Below, one piece after another: positions 45,440 through 55,832 of a stretch of 64,000 bases of DNA. Below the pieces are notes generated by a model. That model worked only from the letters and a program-made list of their open reading frames with translations. It did not search any database and was not told the DNA's origin. The position numbers and the translations under genes are program-made. Source of the stretch: Sinorhizobium kostiense (GTDB taxonomy: Bacteria; Pseudomonadota; Alphaproteobacteria; Rhizobiales; Rhizobiaceae). Location: the NCBI RefSeq assembly GCF_017874595.1, contig NZ_JAGILA010000005.1, positions 124,001-188,000 of the forward strand, written 5' to 3'. Every line of letters starts with the position of its first letter. Position 1 is the first letter of the stretch.

Positions 45440-45709
45440 TCAGCGATCCAGCACTGCCCGAATGGTTTCCATTGCCGTTACCAGGCGACGCGAAACCTCG
45501 CGATTGACCTCTTCCAGACGGTTCGCCCGGAATTGCGACTGGTCGAGCTCCTGCGCCAGCCGCGACCGATCCTCATTGACCCGTCGGACCTCCTCTTCGA
45601 ACTCGCCCACGTCCCTTTCCTTGTCAAAGCGGCCGTCGAGCGCGATCTCAAGGGACTGAACCGCGCTCTGCAACTCCTCGATCGCTGCCTTGACCGTCTT
45701 TGCCGGCAT
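45440..45709 (-). CDS. DUF4164-family coiled-coil protein
   Basis: An 89-residue, almost entirely coiled-coil protein (AIEELQSAVQSLEIALDGRF, then LAQELDQSQFRANRLEEVNR). Start at MPAKTVKAAIEEL (45709); an in-frame ATG at 45775 adds 22 residues of different character. It is conserved next to zapA in rhizobia, and a role with ZapA in division is inferred from that linkage only. Confidence 0.8.
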   Translation of the reverse strand: MPAKTVKAAIEELQSAVQSLEIALDGRFDKERDVGEFEEEVRRVNEDRSRLAQELDQSQFRANRLEEVNREVSRRLVTAMETIRAVLDR

Positions 45710-46114
45710 CTCTTTCGAAACCTCACGCGAGCGGAATGGGAAGCCGCCAAACGGCCTCTTCGTTGCCCTCAACAAAGTGGCAGAGCTCTCGCGTCCGCGG
45801 ACAGCCCTCCCTCCGAATCGCCGTATTCCCTGGCTGTCGGAATTGCCCTTTTTAAACCCAATACCTTAGTCTCAACAATGGCAGGCGTGACATTTGCTGG
45901 CCGCAAGCTGTGGATCGTCCATATGGCCGGCAAATGCACCCCTCGCAGTCGGATCTCGGCCTAGAAAAACAGGCGCGATAGATCGCCGCCATTTCGTCTT
46001 GAAAAGCCCGTATTTGTTGACTCGCGCGGCGCACCTGCTATGTGTCGGCCGCTTCTCATACGGTCTTTGGAGGATAGAGGCCGTCCCTGACCACCGAACC
46101 CAAACGGAACAGTC
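45710..46114. other. divergent region between DUF4164 gene and tkt
   Basis: 405 bases containing the divergent promoters of the DUF4164-zapA-6S unit and of tkt. A candidate tkt promoter is listed separately. I see no gene here. Confidence 0.55.
46017..46044 (+). promoter_or_regulatory. candidate tkt promoter
   Basis: TTGACT (46017-46022), 16-nt spacer, TATGTG (46039-46044). The -35 element is near consensus for the rhizobial housekeeping sigma factor and the -10 element is fair. It would place the start about 60 nt before the tkt ATG. Confidence 0.4.
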
Positions 46115-48097
46115 ATGATCTCTCGCGAAAAACACGATCGGATGGCGAATGCGATCCGTTTCCTCTCCATGGACGCCGTCGAGAAGGCAAATTCCGGCCA
46201 CCCTGGTCTCCCGATGGGTGCCGCCGACATAGCAACGGTTCTCTTCACCCGCTACCTGAGCTTCGACCCGAAGCAGCCCAACTGGCCGAACCGCGACCGC
46301 TTCGTCCTGTCGGCCGGCCATGGATCGATGCTGCTTTATTCGCTCCTCTATCTGACCGGTTACGAAGATATTACCATCGACGAGATCAGGAACTTTCGCC
46401 AGCTCGGCTCGCGGACTGCCGGACATCCGGAATACGGCCATGCCGCCGGTATCGAGACGACGACGGGACCGCTCGGCCAAGGCATCGCCAACGCCGTCGG
46501 TATGGCGATTGCAGAGCGGAAGCTGCGCGAGGAATTCGGCGCCGAGCTGATGGAGCACTATACCTATGTGCTCGCCGGCGACGGCTGCCTGATGGAGGGC
46601 GTCAGCCAGGAGGCGATTGCGCTCGCCGGCCACCTGAAGCTCAACAAGCTCATCGTCTTCTGGGACGATAACAATATCTCGATCGACGGACCGATCTCGA
46701 TCGCCGATTCCACCGACCAGCACGCCCGCTTCCGCGCCTGCAAGTGGCACACGATCGCCGTCGACGGCCATGACCCGGACGCGATCGCCGCGGCCATTGA
46801 AGAGGCGCAGAAGTCCGACAAGCCGACGATGATCGCCTGCAAGACCGTCATCGGCTTCGGCGCACCGAACAAGGCCGGCACGCACAAAGTGCACGGCTCT
46901 CCACTCGGTGCCGAGGAAATCGCCGCGACCCGCAAGGCGCTCGGCTGGGAAGCCGAGGCCTTCACCGTCCCTTCCGACGTGCTCGATGCCTGGCGGCTCG
47001 CTGGGCTTCGCTCGACCAAGGCGCGTAAGGAATGGGAAGAACGTCTGGATGGCTCCGAAACCGAGAAGAAGGCACAGTTCATCCGCCGCTTCTCCGGCGA
47101 ACTCGAAGGCCGCCTCACCTCCGCCATTAGCGCCTACAAGCAGAAGCTTGCGGAAACCAGACCGTCGCCGGCGACCCGCAAGGCCTCCGAGGATGCGCTC
47201 GAAGTCATCAATGGCATACTCGCCGAGACGATCGGCGGTTCGGCCGACCTCACCGGCTCCAATAATACGAAGACGAGCCAGACCCATTCGATCACACCGG
47301 ACAGCTTCGCCGGCCGCTACATCCATTACGGCGTGCGCGAACACGGTATGGCCGCTGCCATGAACGGTATGGCGCTGCATGGCGGCCTCATCCCCTATTC
47401 CGGCGGCTTCCTGATCTTCTCCGACTATTGCCGCCCGTCGATCCGGCTTGCAGCGCTGATGGGTATCCGCGTCATCCATGTGCTGACCCATGATTCGATC
47501 GGGCTTGGCGAAGACGGCCCGACCCACCAGCCGGTCGAGCACCTCGCCGCGCTTCGCGCAATCCCCAATCTACTAGTGTTCCGCCCCGCGGATGCGACGG
47601 AAACCGCCGAATGCTGGCAGCTTGCGCTCGAGAGCCGCAAGCATCCGTCGGCGATCGCACTCACGCGCCAGAACCTGATGGCGGTGCGTACGGAATACGA
47701 GGACGAAAACCTCTGCGCCCGCGGCGCCTACGACCTCATCACCGCCAGCGACGCCAAGGTGACGATCTTCGCCACCGGCTCGGAAGTCGAGATCGCCGTC
47801 AAGGCATGTCAGGCGCTTACGGCAAAGGGCATTTCGACGCGCGTCGTTTCCGTTCCCTGCTTCGAGCTCTTCGACGAGCAGGGCGAGGATTATCGAAAGG
47901 CGATCATCGGCAATTCGCCGGTCAAGATCGCGGTCGAAGCCGGTGTCCGCCAAGGCTGGGATCATCTGATCGGCAGTGATGGCACCTTCATCGGTATGTC
48001 GAGCTTCGGCGCCTCCGGTCCCTATAAGGATCTGTACAAGCATTTCGGCATTACGCCGGAAGCCGTGGTTGCGGCCGCCGAAGCCAAGTTGTCCTGA
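46115..48097 (+). CDS. tkt: transketolase
   Basis: Thiamine-diphosphate enzyme that moves two-carbon units between sugar phosphates in the pentose phosphate pathway. The 660-residue product begins [20 protein letters not shown]. It has the ThDP/metal motif [14 protein letters not shown], the substrate residues in SGHPGLPMG and the C-terminal transketolase signature [14 protein letters not shown]. First gene of a carbon-metabolism run (tkt, gap, DUF1089, pgk, then fba). Confidence 0.97.
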   Translation: MISREKHDRMANAIRFLSMDAVEKANSGHPGLPMGAADIATVLFTRYLSFDPKQPNWPNRDRFVLSAGHGSMLLYSLLYLTGYEDITIDEIRNFRQLGSRTAGHPEYGHAAGIETTTGPLGQGIANAVGMAIAERKLREEFGAELMEHYTYVLAGDGCLMEGVSQEAIALAGHLKLNKLIVFWDDNNISIDGPISIADSTDQHARFRACKWHTIAVDGHDPDAIAAAIEEAQKSDKPTMIACKTVIGFGAPNKAGTHKVHGSPLGAEEIAATRKALGWEAEAFTVPSDVLDAWRLAGLRSTKARKEWEERLDGSETEKKAQFIRRFSGELEGRLTSAISAYKQKLAETRPSPATRKASEDALEVINGILAETIGGSADLTGSNNTKTSQTHSITPDSFAGRYIHYGVREHGMAAAMNGMALHGGLIPYSGGFLIFSDYCRPSIRLAALMGIRVIHVLTHDSIGLGEDGPTHQPVEHLAALRAIPNLLVFRPADATETAECWQLALESRKHPSAIALTRQNLMAVRTEYEDENLCARGAYDLITASDAKVTIFATGSEVEIAVKACQALTAKGISTRVVSVPCFELFDEQGEDYRKAIIGNSPVKIAVEAGVRQGWDHLIGSDGTFIGMSSFGASGPYKDLYKHFGITPEAVVAAAEAKLS

Positions 48098-48168
48098 TTT
48101 AAAGCCGGAGGGAGCTCTTGCGGGCGTCCTCCATTCGTACATGCCATTCTGACAGGGAGAGACCCGAC

Positions 48169-49179
48169 ATGACAGTGAAAGTCGCCATCAATGGTTTCGG
48201 CCGCATCGGCCGCAACGTGCTTCGCGCCATCGTCGAATCCGGCCGCACCGATATCGAAGTCGTCGCCATCAACGACCTCGGCCCGGTCGAGACCAACGCC
48301 CACCTCCTGCGCTTCGATTCCATTCATGGCCGCTTCCCGGCCGATGTGAAGGTCGAAGGTGACGCGATCGTCATCAACAACGGCAAACCGATCAAGGTAA
48401 CGGCCGTCCGCAATCCGGCCGAACTGCCGCACAAGGAACTCGGCGTCGACATCGCGATGGAATGCACCGGCATCTTCACCGCACGCGACAAGGCCGCCGC
48501 CCATCTTGAAGCCGGCGCCAAGCGCGTGATCGTCTCGGCACCGGCCGACGGCGCCGACCTCACCGTCGTCTACGGCGTCAACCACGACAAGCTGACGAAG
48601 GACCACCTCGTCATCTCCAACGCATCCTGCACGACGAACTGCCTTGCACCGGTCGCCAAGGTGCTGAACGACGCCATCGGCATCGACCACGGCATGATGA
48701 CGACGATCCACTCCTACACGAACGATCAGCCGTCCCTCGACCAGATGCACAAGGATCTCTACCGCGCCCGCGCCGCGGCGCTGTCGATGATTCCGACCTC
48801 GACCGGTGCCGCCAAGGCCGTCGGTCTGGTTCTGCCGGAACTCAAGGGCAAGCTCGACGGCTTCGCCATGCGTGTGCCCACCCCGAATGTGTCGGTCGTC
48901 GACCTCAAGTTCGTCGCCAAACGCGAGACGACCAAGGAAGAAGTCAATGCCGCGATCAAGGCTGCCGCCGAAGGCCCGCTCAAGGGCATTCTCGGCTATA
49001 CGCTCGCCCCGAACGTCTCGATCGACTTCAATCATGATCCGCATTCCTCGGTCTTCCATATGGATCAGACCAAGGTGATGGAAGGCAAGTTCGTGTCGAT
49101 CCTGACCTGGTACGACAACGAATGGGGCTTCTCCAACCGCATGTCCGATACGGCGGTCGCCCTCGGCAAGCTGCTCTAA
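48169..49179 (+). CDS. gap: glyceraldehyde-3-phosphate dehydrogenase, type I
   Basis: Oxidises glyceraldehyde-3-phosphate with NAD+ and phosphate to 1,3-bisphosphoglycerate. The 336-residue product starts [20 protein letters not shown]. The catalytic cysteine is residue 154 in [14 protein letters not shown], and [10 protein letters not shown] and [12 protein letters not shown] are also present. Start at 48169; the in-frame ATG at 48118 adds 17 unrelated residues. It lies 71 nt after tkt. Confidence 0.98.
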   Translation: MTVKVAINGFGRIGRNVLRAIVESGRTDIEVVAINDLGPVETNAHLLRFDSIHGRFPADVKVEGDAIVINNGKPIKVTAVRNPAELPHKELGVDIAMECTGIFTARDKAAAHLEAGAKRVIVSAPADGADLTVVYGVNHDKLTKDHLVISNASCTTNCLAPVAKVLNDAIGIDHGMMTTIHSYTNDQPSLDQMHKDLYRARAAALSMIPTSTGAAKAVGLVLPELKGKLDGFAMRVPTPNVSVVDLKFVAKRETTKEEVNAAIKAAAEGPLKGILGYTLAPNVSIDFNHDPHSSVFHMDQTKVMEGKFVSILTWYDNEWGFSNRMSDTAVALGKLL

Positions 49180-49184
49180 GACCG

Positions 49185-49775
49185 ATGTTTCGGGCCCTTT
49201 CCTCAACGACGGTGCGCTGGCGCCCGATCGAGGGGGAGGGGCTCGAACATCTGACGATCAGACCCTTGGACGCCTTCGTCGGCGCGGCGATCCGCGCCGA
49301 AAGCGTCGTCATAGGCGAGCGTGACGGCGCAGCCTACGGAGTCCGCTACCGCATCGATTGTGATGCCGGCTGGCGCGTCAGCTCTTTTATCGTCGAGACG
49401 ACGGACGGGCGAGGACTGCATCTTCGTTCCGACGGCGGCGGCCACTGGCGCACGGCCGAAGGCACCTCCCTCCCTCAGTTCGATGGCTGCATCGACATCG
49501 ATCTCTCGGCCACGCCCTTCACCAACACACTCCCGATCCGACGGCTTGGGCTCGTCCGCGATGCCGGCACGGTGAAGCTCAAAATGCTCTATGTGCCGTT
49601 CGATAGCTTCGAACCTACCGTCGACGTTCAGCGCTACACCTGCCTCGAGGACGGCAAACTTTACCGCTTCGAGGAAAATGACGACAGCTTCACCGCCGAC
49701 CTTCCGGTCGATGAGGACGGGCTCGTCATCGACTACCCTTATCTTTTCCGAAGACTTTCACCGGAGACAATCTGA
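49185..49775 (+). CDS. putative glycolipid-binding protein (DUF1089)
   Basis: A 196-residue protein that resembles the DUF1089 (putative glycolipid-binding) family: [21 protein letters not shown], then [19 protein letters not shown] and [14 protein letters not shown], ending [23 protein letters not shown] at 49185 is five bases after the gap stop, and the stop overlaps the pgk start (TGATG), so it is tightly embedded in the glycolytic operon. No enzyme signature is seen, and the family function is unknown. Confidence 0.82.
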   Translation: MFRALSSTTVRWRPIEGEGLEHLTIRPLDAFVGAAIRAESVVIGERDGAAYGVRYRIDCDAGWRVSSFIVETTDGRGLHLRSDGGGHWRTAEGTSLPQFDGCIDIDLSATPFTNTLPIRRLGLVRDAGTVKLKMLYVPFDSFEPTVDVQRYTCLEDGKLYRFEENDDSFTADLPVDEDGLVIDYPYLFRRLSPETI

Positions 49776-50974
49776 TGACTTTCAAGACACTCGACGATCT
49801 CAACGACATCGCCGGCAAGCGCGTGCTGGTGCGCGTCGACCTGAACGTGCCGGTCAAGGACGGTCAGGTAACCGACACCACCCGCATCGAGCGTGTGGCG
49901 CCGACGATCCGCGAGCTCTCCGAACAGGGCGCGAAGGTCATCCTGCTTGCCCATTTCGGCCGCCCGAAGGGCGAGCCGGTGCCCGAAATGTCGCTGAAGG
50001 CGATCGCGCCCGCGGTCGAGGAAATTCTCGATCAGCGGGTCTATTTCGCCGCCGACTGCATCGGCGAGAAGGCAGCCAATGCGATCGCCGACATGAATGA
50101 CGGCGATGTGCTGCTGCTCGAAAACACCCGCTTCCACAAGGGCGAGGAGAAGAACGATCCGGCCTTCGTCGAGGCTCTCGCCGCCAATGGCGACATCTAT
50201 GTCAACGACGCCTTCTCTGCCGCCCACCGCGCCCATGCATCGACGGAGGGTCTCGCGCATCTTCTTCCTGCCTATGCCGGACGCACCATGCAGGCCGAGC
50301 TCGAAGCGCTTGAGAAGGGTCTCGGTAATCCCAAGCGCCCCGTCGTCGCCATAGTCGGCGGCGCCAAGGTCTCGACCAAGATCGATCTTCTGCAGAACCT
50401 GGTTGAGAAGGTGGACGCTCTCGTCATCGGCGGCGGCATGGCCAATACCTTCCTGGCTGCCCAAGGCATCGACGTCGGCAAGTCGCTCTGCGAACACGAT
50501 CTTGCCGAGACTGCGAAGTCGATCATGAGCGCGGCATCGGCCGCCGGCTGCACCATCGTCCTGCCGGACGACGGTGTCGTCGCCCGTGAGTTCAAGGCCG
50601 GTGCCGACAGCGAAGTCGTCGACATCAAGGCGATCCCCGCCGATCAGATGGTACTGGATGTGGGCCCGAACTCTGTCGCCGCAGTAAATGACTGGATCTC
50701 GCGCGCTGAGACGCTTGTCTGGAACGGCCCGCTTGGCGCGTTCGAAATCGCGCCCTTCGACCGGGCGACGGTTGCCGCGGCCAAGCACGCGGCAACCCGC
50801 ACTCGCCAGGGTTCGCTCGTGTCGGTCGCCGGCGGCGGCGATACGGTTGCTGCACTCAACCATGCCGAGGTCGCCGACGACTTCACCTACGTCTCGACCG
50901 CCGGCGGCGCTTTCCTCGAGTGGATGGAAGGTAAGCCCCTGCCGGGCGTCGATATCCTGCATCAGCAGAAATAA
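49775..50974 (+). CDS. pgk: phosphoglycerate kinase
   Basis: Transfers phosphate from 1,3-bisphosphoglycerate to ADP. The 399-residue product has the N-terminal signature [17 protein letters not shown], the substrate arginine in [12 protein letters not shown] and the C-terminal nucleotide-binding [12 protein letters not shown]. Its ATG overlaps the stop of the DUF1089 gene by one base. Confidence 0.98.
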   Translation: MTFKTLDDLNDIAGKRVLVRVDLNVPVKDGQVTDTTRIERVAPTIRELSEQGAKVILLAHFGRPKGEPVPEMSLKAIAPAVEEILDQRVYFAADCIGEKAANAIADMNDGDVLLLENTRFHKGEEKNDPAFVEALAANGDIYVNDAFSAAHRAHASTEGLAHLLPAYAGRTMQAELEALEKGLGNPKRPVVAIVGGAKVSTKIDLLQNLVEKVDALVIGGGMANTFLAAQGIDVGKSLCEHDLAETAKSIMSAASAAGCTIVLPDDGVVAREFKAGADSEVVDIKAIPADQMVLDVGPNSVAAVNDWISRAETLVWNGPLGAFEIAPFDRATVAAAKHAATRTRQGSLVSVAGGGDTVAALNHAEVADDFTYVSTAGGAFLEWMEGKPLPGVDILHQQK

Positions 50975-50982
50975 CGACTTGC

Positions 50983-51013
50983 GTCCCGGCCCGACAAAAC
51001 TGCGGGCCGGGAC
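50983..51013 (+). terminator. hairpin after pgk
   Basis: A perfect 11-bp stem (50983-50993 with 51003-51013) with a 9-base loop, 8 nt past the pgk stop. It is followed by GAGAATAATTG rather than a clean U-run, so it may stabilise the 3' end or terminate weakly. The remaining 51014-51207 is A/T-rich and holds the fba promoter region. Confidence 0.6.
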
Positions 51014-51207
51014 GAGAATAATTGCGATATTTCAACCGATTAAAATTATTTAAATCGTTTTAGCCGATTTTACTGCCATTCTCACGCACGGTATCTTCTG
51101 TTAACGCGCGCCGTTCGGCAGCGCGGAACAAGCTTTCGCGCGCCGACACCGAGAGAGTGTTTCATTCGCTGCTCCGCCGTGATCGGCGCTGTGTGTAGGA
51201 GAACAAG

Positions 51208-52233
51208 ATGAGCGAAAGACTGGAAGATATTGCGGTTGCCATGGTTGCCAATGGCCGGGGGCTTCTTGCAGCCGACGAGTCGACCGGGACGATCAAGAAG
51301 CGCTTCGACGGCATCGGGCTGGAATCTACGGAAAGCTCGCGCCGCGACTATCGCGAGATGCTGCTGCGCTCCGACGAGGCGATGCGTAATTATATCTCCG
51401 GCGTCATCCTCTATGAGGAGACCCTTTTTCAGAAAGCGGCCGACGGCACGCCGCTTGTCAACATCATCAGGAATGCCGGCTCCATCCCCGGTATCAAAGT
51501 CGATGCCGGCGCCAAGCCGATGCCCTATTTCCCCAATGAGACGATCACAGAGGGCCTTGACGGGCTCGCCGGCAGGTTGGCGAAGTACTACGAGGCCGGT
51601 GCCCGCTTCGCCAAGTGGCGCGGCGTGATCGCCGTCTCCGACACGCTTCCGACCTGGGGTGCTGTCAAGTCCAACGCCCATGCGCTCGCCCGTTATGCCG
51701 CACTCTGCCAGGAAGCGAGGATCGTGCCGATCGTCGAGCCGGAAGTGCTGATGGACGGCGCCCCCGGCGATCATTCGATCGAGCGTTCGGAAGAAGTAAT
51801 CGAATGGGTACTTCGCACCGTTTTCGAGGAACTCGGCGACGCACGGATCAAGCTCGAGGGCATGATCCTGAAGCCGAGCATGGTGATCGACGGGAAAAAG
51901 GCGCGCAAGGCCACGGTTGAGGAGGTCGCCGAGCGCACGGTCAAGGTGCTGAAGCGCACTGTGCCCGCCGCCGTCCCCGGCATCGCCTTCCTCTCCGGGG
52001 GCCAGTCGACGGAAGAGGCAACGGCGCATCTTTCCGCGATGAACACCGTTCACGACTTGCCGTGGAAGCTCACCTTCTCCTACGGCCGCGCCCTGCAGCA
52101 GGAAGCCCTCAACGCTTGGAAAGGCAAGGCGGAGAATGTCGCCGCCGGCCAGCGCGCCTTCACCCATCGCGCCAAGATGTGCAGCCTCGCCGCCAAGGGT
52201 AGTTGGAAGAAGGATCTCGAACAAGCCGCCTGA
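51208..52233 (+). CDS. fbaB: fructose-bisphosphate aldolase, class I
   Basis: Cleaves fructose-1,6-bisphosphate through a Schiff base. The 341 residues match the eukaryote-like class I enzyme: GRGLLAADESTGTIKKRF near the N-terminus, KWRGVIAVSDTLPTW in the centre, and the Schiff-base lysine near residue 222 in LEGMILKPSMVIDG. GFAFLSGGQS-type sequence (IAFLSGGQSTEEAT) follows. ATG at 51208 has AGGAG upstream. It ends in a strong terminator. Confidence 0.96.
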   Translation: MSERLEDIAVAMVANGRGLLAADESTGTIKKRFDGIGLESTESSRRDYREMLLRSDEAMRNYISGVILYEETLFQKAADGTPLVNIIRNAGSIPGIKVDAGAKPMPYFPNETITEGLDGLAGRLAKYYEAGARFAKWRGVIAVSDTLPTWGAVKSNAHALARYAALCQEARIVPIVEPEVLMDGAPGDHSIERSEEVIEWVLRTVFEELGDARIKLEGMILKPSMVIDGKKARKATVEEVAERTVKVLKRTVPAAVPGIAFLSGGQSTEEATAHLSAMNTVHDLPWKLTFSYGRALQQEALNAWKGKAENVAAGQRAFTHRAKMCSLAAKGSWKKDLEQAA

Positions 52234-52256
52234 CGACTTAGAGGGGAGAGAGGAAA

Positions 52257-52289
52257 GACTCGGCGGCAGCGACGCCGCCGAGTCTTTTT
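52257..52289 (+). terminator. intrinsic terminator of fbaB
   Basis: An 11-bp GC-rich stem (52257-52267 with 52274-52284), six-base loop and TTTTT, 23 nt past the stop. Confidence 0.93.
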
Positions 52290-52395
52290 GTGCCCGCGCT
52301 GCAACCAGCGCAATTGTCATGGAGACAAGTTCGCTGTTTCGGCTACCGCCGCAACGGTTCTACATCTTCGCCATGGGGATCAACCCGAGGCTTTC

Positions 52396-53313
52396 ATGAA
52401 CACCATCTCTTTCGTCACCGTCGATGTCTTCACCGCCGAGCGCTTCGCCGGAAACCAGCTTGCGGTCATCCCGGACGCGCGCGGTTTGAGCGACGCTCAA
52501 ATGCAGGCGATCGCCAGCGAGTTTGGCTATTCCGAAACCACCTTCGTCCTGCCGCCCGACGATCCGTCCAACACCGTGCGCGTGCGCATCTTCACGCCGG
52601 CGGCGGAAGTGCCCTTTGCCGGGCACCCCAATGTCGGCACCGCCTTCGTGCTTGGTCGCCAGGAGCATGTCTTCGGCAGGACCGTGGGCGACAATCTGCG
52701 CTTCGAGGAAAAGGCCGGGCTCGTCGAAGTAGCGCTGCGGCGTCAGGACGGCATCGTCACCGGCGCGCGCATCGTCGCGCCCCGGCCGCTCGCCGTCGGC
52801 CCAGAGATCGATGCGGTGACGATCGCGGCCTGCGCCTCGATCGGCCTCGAAGACCTGTCCGACGGCAACCACAAGCCGGTGCGTATTTCCGTCGGCCTTC
52901 CCTTCGCCGTCGCCGAGATCAAGGACGTCGCGGCGCTTGCACGGGCACGGCCGAATGTCAGCGCCTTCCACGAGGCGAACGCGTGCTATCCGCATGCCGA
53001 GGACACATTCAGCCTGTTTCTCTATGCCCGGACGCGCGAGCACCCCTGGCATATACGTGCGCGCATGTTCGCGCCTCTAGACAATGTCATCGAGGATCCG
53101 GCGACCGGAAGCGCTTCGGCGGCGCTCGGCGCCTATCTCGGTTCGCTTCTCCCCGACGACGATGCCGATGTCGAGTTGACGATCGAGCAAGGCGTGGAGA
53201 TGCGCCGCCGGAGCGTGATAACTGTTTTCGTCAACAAGCGGAACGGCGCTCTCGGCGAGGTTGGCATCTCGGGCGACTGTATAACGGCGATGCGCGGAAC
53301 GATCGAGGTTTGA
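52396..53313 (+). CDS. PhzF-family isomerase
   Basis: A 305-residue protein of the PhzF/diaminopimelate-epimerase-like fold. It begins [20 protein letters not shown]; the catalytic glutamate is residue 47 in FGYSETTFV, and [14 protein letters not shown] and [15 protein letters not shown] are further family signatures. Start at 52396; the in-frame ATG at 52288 overlaps the terminator of fbaB. The substrate is unknown, and PhzF-like proteins outside phenazine clusters are usually of undetermined role. Confidence 0.9.
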   Translation: MNTISFVTVDVFTAERFAGNQLAVIPDARGLSDAQMQAIASEFGYSETTFVLPPDDPSNTVRVRIFTPAAEVPFAGHPNVGTAFVLGRQEHVFGRTVGDNLRFEEKAGLVEVALRRQDGIVTGARIVAPRPLAVGPEIDAVTIAACASIGLEDLSDGNHKPVRISVGLPFAVAEIKDVAALARARPNVSAFHEANACYPHAEDTFSLFLYARTREHPWHIRARMFAPLDNVIEDPATGSASAALGAYLGSLLPDDDADVELTIEQGVEMRRRSVITVFVNKRNGALGEVGISGDCITAMRGTIEV

Positions 53314-53357
53314 ATTTCTCTACAGGGGCCGCTCGACCTTTGTGGTTCTGATGAGCA

Positions 53358-55247
53358 TCACGGCGCCGTAGCTGCCTCGCAGTCCCCGTGAAGGAGTGCG
53401 CGGAAACGCGGATGGTCGCGAATGGCGTCGAGGTCGGAATCCTGCTGGAACCAGAGAAGGTGGTAGTTGGAGCTCTGCGGCACGACGATCTCCAGGAGGT
53501 CGAGCGCACGCTCGCCCTCGCCGACAAGCGAATAGACGCAGGCCAGATTATACTGGGCGACGAGGTCGTCAGGATCGATCGCCAGCGCACGTGCCGCCCA
53601 TTCCTTCGCCCGCTCGGGCTCGCCGAGATGCGCGAGTGCCAGGGCGCCGCGGTGCGCCGGGCCGGAATTCTCCGGATGCTCCTCGAGCGCGCGTTCGGCG
53701 CGGTCAATCCCGATACGGGCCCAGCGTCGCCGCTCCGTCTCAACGCCGAGCGAGCGATAGCAACTCATCAGGTGGATCGGGGAAAGGTAATCGTCCGGCC
53801 GGATCTCGGCGGCGCGTTTGAAGGATTCGACCGCCTCGCTGAACCGGCCCTGCATGAACAGATAGCGGCCGTAGTGGAAATTCGCCTCGTAGAGTAGTGG
53901 GTCGAGAGCCAGCGCCTCGCGGAGCTCACGACCGGCTTCGTCCGACTGACCGCTCTGGTGCAGCGCCATTCCGCGGGACGCATGCGCCTCGGCAAGATTG
54001 GGGTCGAGCGCCAGGGCGCGGGCGCTCATCTCGAGAATGCTTTCGAGCGGAAAATCCTGTACGTGCCAGTCCCTGATGGCGCATTCACAGTCGGCAATGC
54101 CGGCATAGGCCCGGGCGTAGTTCGGATCGAGTTCGACAGCCTTTAAAAACATCCGGCGTGCCAAGAGCATATAGGCGCGCGTCCAGGCGTGCGAGAACTG
54201 CCGGCCGCGGAGATAATAGGTGTAAGCCTCGACCGACGTGGTCGGATCACTTTCAATCGCTTTCTTCTCTTCCGGTAGAAGCTTGATCTTTAGCTGGTTG
54301 ACGATGGCGTGGGTGATCTCGTCCTGAATGGCGAAGATGTCGGTGAGATCGCGATCGTAGCGGTCGGCCCAAAGATGGCCGCCGGTCTGTGCGTCGATCA
54401 ACTGACCGGTGATGCGCACGCGCTCGCCCACCTTACGCACGCTGCCCTCCAGGATGTAGCGCACGCCGAGTTCATGGGCGATCTGCTTAACCTTCACGGC
54501 CTTGCCCTTGTAAGTGAACACGGTATTGCGCGCGACGACATGCAGACGCGAGATCTTTGAAAGATCGGTAATGATGTCCTCGGTAATGCCGTCGGAGAAA
54601 TATTCCTGCTCCGGATCGTGACTCATGTTCGTGAAAGGCAGGACCGCGATCGACAGTTCGTAGCCGCGATCGACCCTCGGCGCCCCATGCTCGGCCTCTT
54701 GCCTGGAAGCGTCGTCGCCGAAGGCGACCGTATAGACGCGGATGCTCGGTGCAATGTTCTTCAGGCTGAATTCGCCTTTTTCGACGAAATCGAGATTGAG
54801 CCTGGAGCCGACCTGGTCGCGCACGGAGGCGGAAACGGCAATGCCAGAGGGGTCGGCAAGCCCTTCGAGTCGCGCGGCCACGTTGACGCCGTCGCCGAAG
54901 ATGTCTCCGTCCTCGACGATGACGTCGCCAAGATGGACGCCGATCCTGAGTTCGACGCGGTGGCTGCGCGGCAAGCCCTCGTTGCGGCTGAGCATGCCGC
55001 GCTGAATCTCGGCAGCGCAGGCGACCGCGTTCACCACACTCGAAAATTCGACCAGCATGCCGTCACCGGCAAGCTTGACGACGCGGCCCCTGTGCTCGGC
55101 GATCTTCGGCTCCACGAATTCTCGGCGGTGCCGTTTGAGCGCGGCCAGCGTCCCCGTCTCGTCGGTCCCCATGAGACGGCTGTAGCCCACGACATCGGCA
55201 GCGAGAATGGCGGTCAGGCGGCGTTCCAACAGGACCTCGTTCTTCAT
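53358..55247 (-). CDS. class III adenylate/guanylate cyclase with C-terminal TPRs
   Basis: A 629-residue protein. The N-terminal cyclase domain (about residues 5-175) has AILAADVVGYSRLMG with the first metal aspartate, VVKLAGDGMLVEF with the second and GVNVAARLEGLA with the conserved Asn and Arg. A TolB-like middle part follows (YELSIAVLPFTNMSHDPEQEYFSDG), and then about 300 residues of TPR-like repeats. Start at ATG 55247; a GTG five codons upstream (55262) is equally possible, and neither has a clear ribosome-binding site. Family members of this layout are numerous in rhizobia; the signal sensed is unknown. Confidence 0.88.
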   Translation of the reverse strand: MKNEVLLERRLTAILAADVVGYSRLMGTDETGTLAALKRHRREFVEPKIAEHRGRVVKLAGDGMLVEFSSVVNAVACAAEIQRGMLSRNEGLPRSHRVELRIGVHLGDVIVEDGDIFGDGVNVAARLEGLADPSGIAVSASVRDQVGSRLNLDFVEKGEFSLKNIAPSIRVYTVAFGDDASRQEAEHGAPRVDRGYELSIAVLPFTNMSHDPEQEYFSDGITEDIITDLSKISRLHVVARNTVFTYKGKAVKVKQIAHELGVRYILEGSVRKVGERVRITGQLIDAQTGGHLWADRYDRDLTDIFAIQDEITHAIVNQLKIKLLPEEKKAIESDPTTSVEAYTYYLRGRQFSHAWTRAYMLLARRMFLKAVELDPNYARAYAGIADCECAIRDWHVQDFPLESILEMSARALALDPNLAEAHASRGMALHQSGQSDEAGRELREALALDPLLYEANFHYGRYLFMQGRFSEAVESFKRAAEIRPDDYLSPIHLMSCYRSLGVETERRRWARIGIDRAERALEEHPENSGPAHRGALALAHLGEPERAKEWAARALAIDPDDLVAQYNLACVYSLVGEGERALDLLEIVVPQSSNYHLLWFQQDSDLDAIRDHPRFRALLHGDCEAATAP

Positions 55248-55505
55248 CTTGTGGCCGAGCACGGTAATTTAACCCTTTCTTGGCATCCTGTCCCGCAGAG
55301 ACTGCAACATGCGCCACCGCGCTTCCAATCGCGCGAAAGCCGCTGATGCGCTTGAAGCGCCGATCGGCCGCAACGATAGCCCGACCTTGAAAACCGAGCT
55401 GTTTCAAAGGGAACCGCCGCGTCGCCGCTGGCAGCCGTGCATGCGAAACCGAAAAAGAGGAGGATGGCGGTGCGAGGCGGACTTCCAGGCAAATGCCGGC
55501 TTCGC

Positions 55506-55661
55506 CTATGGCCTGACGAGCACCGTGATCATCATGACCGCGATGGCGAAGACGGCAATTTTCCAAAAGTCCCGGCGCTGCCGGAGCCCCGGATATCCGA
55601 GCGGCTTGATGATTTGCACGCACATGGCAAGAAGCAGCAGGATCGGCAGTATCTTCGACAT
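55506..55661 (-). CDS. 51-residue membrane protein
   Basis: A short frame starting MSKILPILLLLAMCVQIIKP. It has two hydrophobic segments, ILPILLLLAMCVQII and WKIAVFAIAVMMITVLV, separated by a basic loop (PGLRQRRDF). GGAG lies about eight bases before the ATG. The two-helix, positive-inside layout and the ribosome-binding site support coding. It stands alone between the cyclase gene and the MFS gene. Function unknown. Confidence 0.7.
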   Translation of the reverse strand: MSKILPILLLLAMCVQIIKPLGYPGLRQRRDFWKIAVFAIAVMMITVLVRP

Positions 55662-55832
55662 TCGCTCCATCCGGAGAAGTTCCAAGGCCCTCACGTCATA
55701 CGGCCGTCACTTTTCGTCGCATAGAGGGCTATTGTTTTCACCGCCGATTTGCAATGACCGGCAGTTTCGAATCTGGCTTTCAGCGCGTACGCATTGTCGC
55801 CACTTGCCGATGGCAGAACGTTTTTCGGGTGA

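Noticed and set aside
45872..47542. 556-codon minus-strand frame opposite tkt
   Set aside because: Antisense shadow of transketolase, with no recognisable motifs.
51042..51060. A/T-rich near-palindrome between pgk and fbaB (CGATT...AATCG)
   Set aside because: It contains TTAA-N6-TTAA rather than N7, and the inverted arms are only five bases. Probably just an A/T-rich promoter region.
48022..52320. Large minus-strand frames opposite gap, pgk and fbaB
   Set aside because: Each lies over a canonical glycolytic gene on the plus strand. Compositions are Arg/Gly/Val/Asp-rich, typical of reverse-frame artefacts.
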